Position numbers and translations under genes: made by a program. 64,000 bases of DNA from Cryptomeria japonica (taxonomy: Eukaryota > Streptophyta > Pinopsida > Cupressales > Cupressaceae), in NCBI RefSeq assembly GCF_030272615.1, contig NC_081412.1, forward strand, positions 97,465,796 to 97,529,795. The letters are read 5' to 3'. Each line of letters starts with the position of its first letter. The stretch's first letter is position 1. Below, piece by piece: positions 11,814 through 25,048 of this stretch. The notes under the pieces are model-generated. The model was not told the DNA's origin and made no database searches. It worked only from the letters and a program-made list of their open reading frames with translations.

Positions 11814-13834
11814 AGAGGGGCCAAATAAGCTTCCACCTTCGCATGGTTGGCCCTGTTAAGTAGAGTATTAAACTATTCTTGAAACAAAGAGAAGCTCAAT
11901 AAGGTAACACAGTTTTAAATATTTCATTATGCTCCATTGTTAATCTTATTGATGCTAAGCATCTTGTTTGCAAGTTACATATTTAGTGTTGCAGGTTGTG
12001 AACATGCTCCTATGAGACAATTCCCCATTACAAGTGAATGCATGCCTCATTGGTTTTGTGAGTTTATTTTGTTCTAGAATAGACATACTTTCTCTATTCA
12101 TTCCTTAACATTTGTTCATTTTGTTTTAGAACACTGCCTCATTTTGTTCATTCATTGTTAATTTTGAGTTTATTTTGGGTTGAATTTGAAGAAAGAGCAT
12201 GCATAAAAGGAGGTGGAACTGCTAGAAATTGACTGTTAAACTAAGTTACTGATTCTTTACTAAAACCCATGGATCCTGATTCTGATTCTGCCTGGGTCTT
12301 GGTCTGAGCTTGATTCCCCTTGGATTCCTCCAAGGTCCTTCTTAGGTGGTTGGGTCCTCATTGATTATTCATCATCTGTTGTGCCTAATTTTGGGGAAAA
12401 ATAATAAAGTAGTGTTGGCTGCAAAGTGTACAATATAAATTGCTATCTCATATATGCTGCAACCTTTTGTAAGGGGTGTGATCTGACCCAAACTACTATT
12501 CAAATTGTAATTGTCATAAATAAACAACCTGTCATCATTGGTGCAATCTGATCTTTATTTCTATTTTTGTTGATTTCTTCATACTATCATAAGGATGTGA
12601 AACTGCTATTAGTGATTTCTTATTGGTCATCTAGTTATCATATTGATTAGTAATCAGCTCTGAGAGCTTCCAATATTTATAGTGGCATTATTTATCACTA
12701 GATTTTTTTGCCCTACTATCTTGATGACTAGATATGGTATTGTCAATATTTTTCTAAGGGTTTCAAGACCTAATTGAGCATCATTAATCAAATCAGTTTC
12801 TACATCTATGCAATTCATTGTATGAGTGTTTACTTTGATTTCATTTCAGTCTGTCAAAAACTAAATAAATTCAAGATTACATTTTCTCTCAGCTTCTTTT
12901 ATATCATTGGAGCAGATTTTATGTCATTTATATGTGTGTGTGTGTGTGTGTACGGATGTACCCATACCCATACCCATACCCATACCCAAGGATTTTTTTT
13001 TTGTCGATTCCGTGAATTCGTATCCATATGCGTACCCAAATTGGTAACTTAGCTGTTAAATTATCTAAAAGACATCTTGTCTCATGTATGACCTATGAGG
13101 GACTTATAAATGATGTAGAACTGATGAAATTGTCCTCAAAATCCCACCTTTCCAGGCCTCAAGATGATGATGAACTTAGAAATCCACATTTTCTCTATAA
13201 ACTAATGCTTGAATTAATGAATGATACTAAGAACTTGCATTCTAACTTGACGTTTACTTAACTGAAACTCCCACCCTTTAGTCATTTCCATGTGCATGTT
13301 TATGGTAGTCCAATCTACTAAAAAATACTATCATGACTGCACTTTCATTTCTCATAGAAGGTGATCATATCTCCATGTGGCATTGTCTAATCTCAAACTT
13401 ATTGTCATGTGCCTCTATATTTAGAACCTGATTTTTATCACAATCCTTATTCTTCACTCCTCATTACTCATCTGCAACAGTATATCACCATTCTATTGAG
13501 CCTCTATGCATGCCTTATGACTATTACATCTTTGAATGCCTTTGAGTTCTTTTTTTTCTTTGGTAGACTTGATCTTCTTATCTCTCTATGATTGTACTTT
13601 GTCTTTCATTTTATTTGCGACAAGGCTTTTATGGACTACAATTGGAATTGATGGTATCTCCTTGTATTACCCTTAAGTTTGGAGCCTTGAAATGGAGTGT
13701 ACACCTTATGATGGCACTGTCTACTTTGTGTTCTACAATATTCTCATGTCTCCAACTTAGATGATTATCTTTTATGACTGGATATATCTTTGTAAGTGCT
13801 TTCTTTGTTAATCATTATCTCCTTGAGTTGTGTA
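11814..13834. other. Gene-free stretch with simple repeats
   Basis: Two kilobases without a recognisable coding match. It contains a (TG)n run at about 12932-12950 followed by four to five CCCATA units at 12961-12988 and a T-run at about 12994-13002. Short open frames around 13028-13590 have no motif I know. Confidence 0.6.
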
Positions 13835-14174
13835 TGCCTTGTAGTGTCCACCCTTGACTTGACTTGTTCTAATTAGAGTTGACTTTTATTCCATGCGTGA
13901 TAGACTTATCTCTATTATTTATGATGATTTGGATAATGATTATTCATGTGATTTGATGTATACTATATACTTACTATGTGATAGATTATCAAAAGATTAT
14001 ATTGATCATGGATTTGATGTTGATTATGATTATACTAACCCTATGTCATGGTTACATTTGATGAGATTCTTATGAGATGTGTTTGACCATTGTTTGACTG
14101 TCTTCATGGAGAATCAATGTCACATCACTCATTGCGAGCGGGATGTGTCGTTGCATAATTCTACCACTTGTCTG

Positions 14175-14241
<67 letters not shown>
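14175..14241. repeat. (AT)n microsatellite in the 5' LTR
   Basis: About 66 bp of pure TA/AT repeat. The equivalent site in the 3' LTR (39720-39740) has only about 20 bp. Tyr-Ile repeat readings of this run are artefacts. Confidence 0.9.
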
Positions 14242-14248
<7 letters not shown>

Positions 14249-14716
14249 CATTGTTGGTAGTTGCAGGACTTGCAGGTACTGGACATTTATTCCTCCTGGA
14301 ATTCCCAGGTGCGAGCTCCCTTGGCTTCACAGGTGCGAGCGTGTCTATATCCCAATGGTAATATGTGGTTTCAGAGTTGACATGGGTTCCCTTCACATAC
14401 TCTAGGTTTAAGTTGTCACTAGGTGCAATTGGTCATGTCAGTTGTTAGCTTGGCTCTTTCAGTTTTGGGAGTATGTTAGTATTGATTGACTCTTTTGGTA
14501 TGAGCATTATTTATGGTGTGGATTTTATTGCCACGTGGTTATTTATGTAGCATTGGATTATTTGTCTATTTGTTGAGAGATTTGATAGTTAGTATTATTT
14601 ATTTTTAATTATTTGATTTAAGCTATTTGAGCTTTTGATTATTTGATTTATGATTTTTAGAATTATAGTATTTATTTAATTAATAATTTTGTATAGATTA
14701 TTTAATTAATTATTGA

Positions 14717-16694
14717 GTTTTATTTTTTTTAAAGAAAAAGTGGCAAGCCAGTGATATATATTTAAAAAGAAAACTAATTCAAGAGCTCAATAGGGAAAGA
14801 ATCAGGAAGAAAACCCTATATCCTTGCTCAAATACAATAAACAAAGAAGAAAAGAGGCTATGAGAAGAAGCCCCCTGAAGATCCGGAGGGATAGATAGAA
14901 CCTGCCCATAAAACAAGACTCTTAGAGGCCAAATTTAGAGTAGCGAGTCGGAACAAAACTGGAAGAAACCTTAACAAAATGACCCCCACAACCGGTTATC
15001 ATGAAGACTTGGAAAGTAGAAATCTAGTTGTCAGAACACTGTAGAGCTGCCACGACCGGTTATCGGTTGTGTTATACCAGAACTTTGATTTTGATATGTT
15101 GTCCTCTTGACCGGTTCATAAAAAAGCCTCCATTATTGGTACTAGCCGATAGGCTAAGAAGATGACTCCGCAACCAGTTCTGTTGTACCAGTGGAAGTAA
15201 ACTCATAAACCAACACTGGTAAACAAGGGGCAGTCATATTTTTTTGGGTCATACCTGTTGCCATCAGATTTTCCACACATAAAAAGGAGCATATTCTAAG
15301 TAGCAAAACAAAAAGCCAAAATTACTTTACTCATGCATGGATGCATTCTACTTAGAGGCATCGAAAGAAGACTGAAAGGAGGTAGTCCATCCCATGGCCT
15401 CATCCAACACCATTGCATTGAGGTCTCGCACCCTATCTATAGCCCATCCCCTTTTCACAGGTTACAAAATTGGCAGATTGGGATCAACATTTTCTATTTT
15501 CAGGATCATCATGAGAGCCCCAACTTTAATTTTGACTCTGTGCACAATATGGTCATCCGATTGTCTGCCAAATTATTGTAAGCCATTCTTCACATGATGA
15601 AATTTTTGCCATTCGAGGGTGTGTTTTATTCGGTCATAAAGAACCATGTAAGCATGGTTGGTTTGAATAAAGTGTCATGGAAAAAGGCCTTTGAGGAGAG
15701 CTGACCCCTGCCATAGATTATAGTTTATCAGGGCTTCATGGAATGAGGCCGGTGCAAGCACATCTTGTCTTACCAACTTAAAGAACACTAGTTTAAGCAG
15801 AGGAATAGATTGCAAGAGATCCAGAGCGTTGGAAAGAAAATAACTAAGGATTTGATAGGGATAAATAATTATTTTGGCTTGAGGGGACAAAATCTCTTCA
15901 CTAATGAAGTCTTTGACAGCTCTTCTCAATTATGGATTATGCAGAAGAAAAAGTTGGTTGAGGTCCCTGTCATTGATATGTCCATGAAAAGTCACCAAAG
16001 GTTTTGAAATTCGCACTGAAACCTGGTCGTTCCATGGCATATACTCCCAATACATTTGCCTGCACCCTACGCAAGAGCTGTTCTCCATATTGCAGAGCAC
16101 TAAGATACTTCCAAAATTAAAAAACTTTGAAGACTTCTGTTGAGAACTATGTGTATAAAAGCAGGCTGGTTTCCATTTATAAACAAAATTAACATCTCGA
16201 AGTGCAATAAATGATCGGACTTTAAAATCAAGTTTGCAATTTCTTGTATTAATTTGTGACCGTAATGCAGTCAAGAGGATGTGTGAGAGGCCTAAGTCTA
16301 TTTTACCCCATGTGAAGTGACATTGTGAGAATCCTAGAGTACTTCGGACTAAACTTTCATTCATACCATCTACAAACTACATTTAAATGCATAAATGCTA
16401 GTGTCCTGACAATCTTCATGTTTGCAGGCCCCGGTTAAATGCCTACATGCGAGAACTTATTAAGAAGTAATTTGTGATTAGAGTGTTTTACGTTCCTTTT
16501 GTACCAATTCAAACAATTTGGGAAAAGAAGATAGTTTAGTGGGAATTTTAACCGACTCAACTAAAATGCCATCACAACCCATATTTGCTAACATGTTAGC
16601 AACAGAGTTTCTCTCTCTTAATGTGTGGCTGACAATGTAATTTGTAAAAAGTGTCGAGACGATCCAAGGTATGCTTCAAAACATTCGATAAATG
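14717..16694 (-). other. LINE 3' region, about 2 kb, no known domain
   Basis: Sequence between the RNase H remnant and the T-rich tail side. Open stretches occur on the minus strand at 16364-15930 and 15929-15675 without a recognisable domain. 'accggtt(at)' phrases recur near 14985-15125. It is unusually long for an L1 3' UTR, so it may include transduced or inserted DNA. Confidence 0.5.
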
Positions 16695-19551
16695 CTAGGT
16701 CTTAGATCTTTTCAAGGTAATTGAATTGATAATAACTAATGAATCCCCTTCTATATGTATATTGGAGAAGCCACACTTCATTGCTAACACCAGGCCAGCT
16801 AGTAAAGTGTTTTCCTCCGCCAAGTTATTTGTACCCGAAGGGATGGGTGAAGCTTGGAAAGCACACATTTTGCCAAATTTATCTCGAATGCAAACTTCAA
16901 TTCCCGACTTCCCTAGGTTTCCATGAGAAGAGTTGTCAAAGTTGATCTTAAAGAAATTAGGTGCTGGGGGTACCCATTTTATGGAAGACCTATCTCTCAC
17001 ATGAGCTGAGGACTAGTTCAGGGGAATCCCTATTGACAAAATAATACCATTCCATGATTTTGCAATTACCTTATCCCACCGGGTAAATGACTGGATGTCC
17101 TTGGAATTAGTGAGAGAAGAATTTATGATTTTTGCAATCGAATTTTCCAACTTGATCAAAACTTGATCCAGAGAAGAGGATTTTTTTTCTGAAAATTCTT
17201 TTGTTCCTCTCCCACCAAATGGCCCAAATTATGTGAGCAGGAGCACATTTCCAAATGCCCGAGAGTGTTGATGTAAAAAATAAAAGAGGCCAAGAGTTAA
17301 ACATATCCCATAGTTTTTTTGGGAAGGGCATCATAACTTGGAGTTTATTCATGATGAAGAACCAACATTGGAAGGCAAAGGTATAGTGTAAAAATAAATG
17401 ATCAACTGTTTCTTCCTCTAAGCCACAAAATACACAATTAAAAGCTTGTGTAATGCCTAGTTTTACTATCTACTGTTAGGATTCTTTTGTTCAATGATAG
17501 CCATGCAAAACAGCCTGCTTTAGGTAGAACAATGTCATTCCAGCAGAATGAGTATGCCCGACTACTTACCTTACTGTTGCAACCCTATTGTAAGGCTTTG
17601 TAACCTTCTTTAATTGAATATTGCCCTGATTTAGAAGCTGCCCAAAATAACACATCATCTCTGTTAGACATGAGAACTATCCTATTCAATAAAATATTTT
17701 CCAAGGAGGAAGATTGCTAAGTGTATATTGGGAAGAGAGTGTTTCCAGATTATTTTCTACAACAGACACATAGTCACTCAATTTTGTACCCCAATGAGCT
17801 ATAGCTATATTCATAGTGTCTTCCATATTATTCAATTGAGCAATAGGAGGATGCCCACACCATGAGTCTGTCTAAAAGTTAGCATTGAGATCATTATTGA
17901 TTTCCCATGAAACATACTTAGATATTAGATTTCTTGAATCCATCATAAAATTCCAAATAGAAGACCCCTTTGGAGGATCTAGAATTGTCAACACTCTTGA
18001 TGGTTGAGTGTTGTCCAAATATTTAGCTTGCATAATCCAACACCATTTGGAGATAGGATTAGTGTACATTTTCCAAATCAGTTTCCCTCCAAAAGCCTTG
18101 TTGTGATGCTTCAGATTATGAAGCCCAACTCCCCCTTGGGATTTTTGGCATGACATATTTTCCAGAGAGGCTAAGGGGTTTTTCCTTTCATTTGTCATAT
18201 TACTATTCCATAGAAAGTCTCTAACAAGTTTCTGCAATTGTTGAATGACAGACGAGGGAGCTTTGAGAACATACATGTAATGGTTCGGTATTGCTATTAA
18301 CACTGACTTGATAAGAAGGATTCTACCTAATAGTGAAAGCCACCTTACTTTCCAAGCTGAAATTCGTGCCTTGATTCTACCAATGACAACAAACCAATAA
18401 GAAGGTTTGTTTGTTACCATAAAAAAAGGGGATGCCAAGGTAAGAAGATGACAATTGATCCATTGAGAAGCCCAAAGTCTTGGATATTCATAGTGACAAG
18501 ATTGAAGGTGTGTTAAAAATCAAAAACTTAGACTTAGCAACATTAATTTTCTGGCCCGAAGCAGAAGAATAGATTTCCAATGTTTGCTTGATGAGCCTGG
18601 CTTCTTTTAGAGAAGCCTTACCAAATAACAATCTATCATCAACAAAAAGAGAGTGAGTTACTATTATTGAAGTACCTGGAAGAGTGACACTAAGAAAAAG
18701 CCCTTTTGAAGATTGAAAATTGATGTATCTGCTAAAGGCATCTGCCATGAGAATGAAGAGAAAGGGTGATAAAGGGCCGCCTTGTCTTATTCCCTATGTA
18801 CCTTAAAAAAACCACGAGGGATGTCCATTTATTAGAATAGAAAAATGTGCACTTGAGACACAAGTTTTGATCCATTTGCACCATTTGTCTAAGAAGCCAA
18901 ATTTTGATAATACTTTAAAAAGAAAATCCCACTTAACCCGGTCGTATGCTTTCATCATATCAAGTTTGACAACAAAATTTGCTTGTTGGTTTTAATGGAT
19001 AGAGTGTAAAACCTCATGTGCTACTAGGGCTCCTTCCATAGTCTCCCTACTTGGGACAAAACCCCCTTGTTCTTGCGAGATGATCTTGGGTATGAGATAA
19101 TGAATTCTAAGGTAAATGGCCTTAGTTACGATCTTGTAGATAGTGTTACAAAGAGAAATAGGTTTGAATTTTGTGAATGTTGATGGAGAAGGTGTTTTTG
19201 GGATGAGAACAATATTTGTTGCATTAAATTTTTTTAGCATTGCTCCCCTTTTCCTGGATTCTTCCATTACCGCTAAGAGGTCAAAACCAATCACATCCCA
19301 ACACTTTTGGAAAAAGAGGGCAGTGAACCCATTCAGACCCAGGGCTTTATCTGGGGAAAGGGAGAATACTATTTTGTGAACTTCCTCCAGGGTGAAGGGG
19401 GGCAGTAGGATTCTGTTATCCTAGTAAGAGATCAGAGGAGGGATAGATTGCAGTAGAAGCTCAACATTATCCTTCCAAAAAGGATCTAAATTAGAAGGTG
19501 GGGGGGCTAAGAGATTCTTGAAAAACTTTACTCCTTCATCTTGAATGAAAG
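16695..19551 (-). pseudogene. LINE ORF2 remnant: reverse transcriptase, zf-RVT and RNase H
   Basis: Reading down from 19551 the minus strand shows PDKALGLNGFTALFFQKCWD, then FNATNIVLIPK, FKPISLCNTIYKIVTKAI, QEQGGFVPSR, then FDMMKAYDRVKWDFL (about 18950), GIRQGG and the active-site box FVDD (about 18640, for the usual YADD). The RT thumb follows at 18438-17872 (ARISAWKVRWLSLLGR, then GGVGLHNLKHHNKA). A block at 17352-17107 (AHIIWAIWWERNKRIF) is the zf-RVT region. 17000-16695 is a plant-type RNase H (FKINFDNSSHGNLGKSGI, later LAEENTLLAGLVLAMK). There are frameshifts between 18748 and 18438 and between 17352 and 17000, plus several stops. The product would reverse-transcribe LINE RNA at the target; this copy is dead. 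Confidence 0.9.
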
Positions 19552-19571
19552 AATTAATTATTGATTATTGC

Positions 19572-21032
19572 TTATAGTCTAAATATTAATTAATATTTAA
19601 TATTGGAAGTAATAAAATATTTAATGGTTGATTTATTTAATTATGTTTTCTATTGGTGAAGTATTTAATTAAATACAACTATAGTTCATAATGTATTAAA
19701 TAATAATTCCTATAGGGCTATAGTTTAAACACTAATATTTATTTGGTGGTATGGAAATTGTACCTTGGGATATTAAAATATATTTATCCCACCTACTTAT
19801 AATATATGTTAGTATTTCCTACCTACCCTATTTTCCTATTGGAGGATTTTATTTTGGGGAACCATAGCATATGGGAAAAATATTCCAAAATGGAATTACC
19901 CTATTGGTTGGTTTTCTAGGGTTTCTTGTTTATTGTTTCCTTTTAATGGATTCCTTGTGACTATTCATGGGTTCCATTCTTTGGCTTTGGATTCTCGGTG
20001 GATTGCCTGGACTGGGTTTGGAAGAGATTTGGGTTTGGATTTGGATTGCAAAACTTGTGGGCTCTCCTTCAGCGACCTACCATCACACGGGTTGCAGGTT
20101 GGAGGCCATACCCTTGTTGTTTATCTTTGTTTTCACTATTTGCAAGTGTTTACACCGTGAATTTTTTGTGTGGGGAATAAATAAATAGTTCATTTCATTC
20201 TCTCTATTCTTAATGGAAATGATTGGGAATCCCATGGGTTACGAGATCTTTATTTGGATGAAAGTTTGGAAGTTATATTTTCTGTGGTTGTCGTGAATGC
20301 ACGACATGGGATTTATATGTATTGAGATTTCTTCCATTAATGATGTGATTGTATTTGATTATTGTTGTTTTTCATATTTCTTTCATGTTTTTAAAGATAT
20401 AAGAGCATTTGTGGAGTTAAGAGGAGAGAGCCTTGTGAGCTTCCAGTCTGGCCTTGCTGTGAGGAAGACTCACAGGACTCATCTCCTTCTGAGACATTTT
20501 ATGTATTTCCCTTGTTTTAATGTGTTTTTATGTTTGTAATAAGTTATTGTTTGTATTTATAGGTGTGTTGAGTCTATTTCATGGTTTGGATTCAAGTTTG
20601 GTGTTTGATGGTTTTCTAAACTTGTTGGAGATGTTTTTCCCTCCTAAAGTCTGCATTATGTTTTCAATTGGAGTTCCTTAGGTGAATTTTATTATTTTAT
20701 TTTGTTCACATATTCTTATACCTCATTTCATTCTGATTCCAACAAGTATAAATACGTCATATTTGGCTCATTATGTTTCGAGCAGTTTTGATCCCGCACT
20801 TAAGCAGTTTTCTGCCAAAATTTACCTTTTTTTCCTATGCGCTAAAAGAAGGACCATATGCGCTAAACTAATCACCACATGCACTAAAATATCACTCATA
20901 TGCACTAAAGTATCAATCAAATGAGCCACTTCAAAGAATGTATGTGCTATTCTGTGTATTTTTTAGGGTTTTGTCTAGTTTGAAGTCTGTTTGATGTTAG
21001 TTGGATTTTGGGCCATACCAGAGGCTTTTTGA
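19572..21032 (+). repeat. 1.46-kb segment present only in the 5' LTR
   Basis: In the 3' LTR the sequence runs 'attgattattgc|gggcatttatg' (junction 40210/40211). In the 5' LTR the two sides are separated by this segment. No terminal repeats or target duplication flank it, so a deletion from the 3' LTR is more likely than an insertion here. It includes a 'tataaata' box near 20749 and no gene. Confidence 0.7.
20836..20925. repeat. Short minisatellite, unit about 24 bp
   Basis: Four diverged copies of 'tatgc(g/a)ctaaa..(a/g).atca', starting at about 20836, 20858, 20876 and 20898. Confidence 0.6.
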
Positions 21033-23769
21033 GGGCATTTATGATGTTGTATAATATTGATTTATGATTTGTGATTTCTTCATATAATTTTTTTGTGAGT
21101 TTTAAATGCATTTTAATCCATTTGAGTTGTTTGTGCTTCCTCTCTTGTTGATGTGCCAAGAGAGAGATTGAGATTCTTGTGATTATGCGCTAGCAAGTGG
21201 ATAGGCTTGCTGAGATTATTTGATGATTCATTTCAGATTTGATGGAATTTATTATGGCCTTGATATGTTTATTTGGCCAAGAGGCTCATTGATTTTTGTT
21301 TCTCATGATGTTACCTTTCACATGTTTCATGATTATGAGATGAGATAGTTGGTTGTATATGGATTGTTTATGATTTAGATTTATGTAGGTTCTCAGATTT
21401 AATTATGATTCTAAAGCCTCTTGTGTTGTCATGTTTGAGACCATGTTAGGGGGGAGTGGGCTTCCTTATGATGACCGGGGTCACGAGAGATAGACTTGCA
21501 TGAGGTTCCTTGTAAGGATGTATGAAGTCTAGACCCCCAGGGCACATTAGGAGTTTATCATGATTTGTAAATAAGTGATAACCTAATAATTAATAGGTTG
21601 GGTATTTGGATTTATTAATAAAGATAAAAATGATGTGAGCCTCATGACTTGATCCTAGAGAGGATGTATTAGGAGACGCATGAGAAGGTTGTGAAGATGA
21701 TAAACCAAACTCTCTTGATCTCTCATAGATTGAGTTGGTTCCGCATGTGTGTCACTTACCAAGAGGTTCCTTGAAAGGATGCTTGGGGGTCTAAATATAA
21801 CAAGAGGTTCCTTGAAAGGACGCTTGTAACATGCGATGACACTCCACTCCTACATGTGTTCCCTTTTATGATCTTATGACTATGTCTTTTTGATTGATAA
21901 GTCTCTGGGAGTTTCTTATTATCGTTGTTTGTGTTGGTTGTATTTGCTCCATGCTTGAGAGAGTTGTTGTAATCTTGTCTTTTGGTATTAAGTGTCAACA
22001 TAGATGTAGAGTGTGTGTTGGGACCCTGTGTCATCTCCTAGCACAGGGGGTGGTTCCTTTGATTCCACATGGCCAGGTGGTTGGTACTTTTTACCATTGG
22101 GCTTTTCCCCTTGTTGGTGTTCTTCGTGCGTGGATGTGGATTATCCTTCTTGATGGATTATGGATGTACCTTGTAGAAAATTTATGTAATGAATACGATG
22201 GAATACATGTATGTAGTATCTTGTATGTGGTAGATGGAATCATGTAAAAGGAAGAGGTATGTTCATGATGTATTGTTATGTGAATGTATTTGTAAGTGGT
22301 TGATATTTGGTAGTTAGGGTATGTCATGATTTGTAAATGTGGCAATGAGATGTATGGATATGTTCTTGTTAAATGAAGGGAATGATTTCATGTACCCAAA
22401 TTTGGTAATGGAGTTGCAATTGAAATAGATGTGATTTATAATATGATTTGCTTGTATTGGTTAGAAAGGAATTCTATGGTTATTCTTTAGATTGTGATTT
22501 AATATTTGAAAGAACCTTGAGAAATGGAATAATCTTAAATATCAGTATTGAGGATGTTAGATAATTATGTCTCTATGTGTACACTTGGAAATTAGGAAAA
22601 GTATGCATAGAATGCAAAAGGATTATGGAAGGAAAATATTAGGATTCTTGTGTTATGCATTGGGGTTATTGTCAAATTGGGAAAGTGGTTGCATGTGTAG
22701 TTGGATTAGAAAAGGAAACTATTGCTATTGGATTGTGGATATGCTTTTGGTGCTATGTGGAAACTATGATGTTATGAAGGAATTAGATATGTGAATAGAT
22801 CATGTTGCTAATAGGTAAATCATGATGGAGGAGACATATATGACCATGTGAGAGTTTGAATGTAAAAGAAAATTGGGATTAAAAGGTATTGGGGCTTTAG
22901 AATGAAGCTAATATGAAATAGATTGATTTGAATAGTAATGGAATGTATATCATGCCAAATAAATAGTAAATGACTTGTATATGATGTATGCCATATACTT
23001 AAATGAAGTTAGTGGATTTATATTGTTATATATTTGTAAGCCAATAAATGAACTTTATGATTGAAGGATTAGTGTGATGTTGTGCTTGAGTAAAGGAAGA
23101 AAGGAATTAGTTTATTATATGGGTTGAAGAATGAATTATAGTTTATACTTTATGAGGAGATTATCATAATAAATGGAATGAGATCATGTTAGTATTAGAA
23201 GCGATTGAAGTATGTTTAAATGGATTATCAAATATGGATTTTACCTATGCATTAGGATTGCATCATCATGGAAAAGGAAAAGAGCATGTAGATAGGAGAT
23301 GTTGGGTTAAAACACATTTGGATTTGGTGCATAAAACGAATGCAGGATTTTGGGGTTGTCTTGCATTTTAAAAAGAATGTAATATGCTAGTAGAATGGTA
23401 TAATGGTATGCATTTTGTAATGGATAGATAAGCTAGTGGGTTTCATATCTCATGAGTAAGAAATTAAATATGATGCATTAATTCAAGAAATAATATGTTT
23501 ATCATGTGAGTAGGATGTCATTATGGAAGCTAAATGAGTAATGACGTTGAAGTACCCTAGGGAAAGGTTAATGATGTTATGTTATTTCTGCTTGCGTAAA
23601 TTAGTGAAATGTGAGATGACGTATGTTCATAATGTTTAAATGGTTAATGAATATAGTTATATGGAGATGTTATGTATTACATTAGTTGTTATTAAAAATT
23701 AAAAAAAAAATCTCAATTAGTATGATAGATGATTAGTTTTCTTTAGGGTATTTTGGTGGGCATTAGATT

Positions 23770-23781
23770 TGGTAGCAGAGC
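23770..23781 (+). other. Primer binding site of the LARD
   Basis: TGGTAGCAGAGC, one mismatch from TGGTATCAGAGC, the complement of the 3' end of initiator tRNA-Met. It starts three bases after the 5' LTR end. Confidence 0.8.
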
Positions 23782-25043
23782 CATGTTGCAAACACTGGGA
23801 TCTCTAGTTAAGGATGTTGCTATTAATCTTGTGAATGTGCTTTGATGTTCCTTTGAATCAAGTTATTCCTTGAGATTTGTGTTGGAAGAAGTGTCATTGG
23901 AATTTTGGGAATCTTAGATGTCTATGCCTTTTATTTTTCTCTAATCCCTTTTAGGAATCATAATTTTAAGCAAAGCGTGTATTCATTTCATATTCATGTC
24001 TCCAAAATAAGAGAAATTTCTATATGATCCCATCCGATCTTGCTTGCTTGTTTTTTAGTTTATTGTGCTTACTTGATTGTTAAAGGTTTCTCTCCTTATA
24101 TATAAATAATTATGTTGTAGAATAAGAAAATATTGTGTGTATCCTCTTAACTAATGCTATGTTCATAAAATTAGCCTGCTATGTTGATCTTCCTATGAAT
24201 AGCAAGTTGAAATGATTGTATTACGCATTTAGGAAGAATTTAGTATAGATCATGATGTGAAATTGAAGAACTTGTATGTAATGCATTTGTATATATAAAA
24301 TATCATCTTAATAATTCCTTTCTCTTATTTTAACCTCCTATGTGAAATGTAAGGAAGTTAGCTAGTGATGTATGGGTACCCAATAGAACTATTAGTCATT
24401 TGTATATGAGTGGTTCTACATGTAAGAAAAGATTGTTTGAGAAAATCCTATCTTTCAAGGATTTGAGATTTATAGTTGCATTTGTAATAATTAGGAGACC
24501 TTATGGAAAGTTGAAAGTGCATATCTAAAAAAAAAAAACCATGTAAGTAGTTGCACCTGACATGACTAGGAAATTCAAACTGACTATGCATAAATTTGTG
24601 CTGTATTGATTGTGTAGCAGTATCCTTCCTTCCTTCCTCTTCTCTCTTTTGGGTAAAAGATTCAAATACTTAGGAGTTTGTTGATATTAAATAAAAGGAT
24701 CGAAACCATCATTGGTGGAATGACTTTGCATATATTAAAGAGAAGTTTAGATGGAATAAATTTGCATTGAAGATTGACATTTAAGTATTGCATTCATGAT
24801 CTTTGTTCTTTAAAAGGGAAGAATTGATTAAATATAATTTTTCATCATTTAAAAAAAAAATAAAAAATTCACAAAACTAATAAGTTAAAAGACTAGATGA
24901 TATAAATATGTGTATTGAAGTGAGGATTGTTGCATTGCATATGTAGAAGATATAATGATACCATAGTGTCTTTATTTGGTTTGGAAAGATGAAAGTTTTA
25001 GCCTTAAGTAGGAGATGTGTGGCTTTGAATAAATGTTTTTATT
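23782..25043 (+). other. LARD internal region, left part, no coding match
   Basis: AT-rich sequence after the PBS, with A-runs at about 24529 and 24850. No gag, protease or polymerase motif on either strand. The internal domain continues at 28037-28311 and 37559-39381. Confidence 0.7.
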
Positions 25044-25048
25044 GATTA

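Larger units (their letters stand above)
14717..19551 (-). mobile_element. L1-type LINE, 5'-truncated, inserted in the LARD 5' LTR
   Basis: Flanked by a perfect 13-bp duplication AATTAATTATTGA at 14704-14716 and 19552-19564. The uninterrupted 3' LTR of the LARD carries a single copy at the matching place. The left edge is T-rich (gttttatttttttt), as expected for the tail of a minus-strand LINE. The minus strand encodes L1-type reverse transcriptase, a zinc-binding region and RNase H. There is no endonuclease or ORF1, so the element was truncated at its 5' end during insertion. Confidence 0.92.
13840..23767 (+). repeat. 5' LTR of the LARD (about 5.08 kb without the LINE)
   Basis: Matches the 3' LTR over 13840-14716, 19565-19571 and 21033-23767, with scattered substitutions and small indels. 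It is interrupted by a LINE (14717-19551 plus a 13-bp duplication). It also has a 1461-bp segment (19572-21032) that the 3' LTR lacks. The terminal CA is mutated to GA at 23766-23767. No gene is seen in the LTR. Confidence 0.85.

Noticed and set aside
12961-12988. CCCATA repeat as a telomere-like sequence
   Set aside because: Only four to five units of a hexamer that differs from the plant CCCTAAA telomere repeat, adjacent to a TG microsatellite; a simple repeat is enough.
13028-13591. Small open frames at 13.0-13.6 kb
   Set aside because: No recognisable domain, no neighbouring coding blocks; consistent with chance.
14079-14405. Tyr-Ile repeat open frames at 14.1-14.4 kb and at 39.6-39.9 kb
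   Set aside because: Created by the (AT)n tract in the LARD LTRs; the frame differs between the two LTR copies.
19933-20539. Several overlapping open frames of 60-80 residues
   Set aside because: They overlap in all frames inside the LARD LTR; no conserved motif.
22091-22345. 84-residue minus-strand frame also present at 41270-41524
   Set aside because: The repetition is explained by the two LTRs; composition is low-complexity and no domain is visible.
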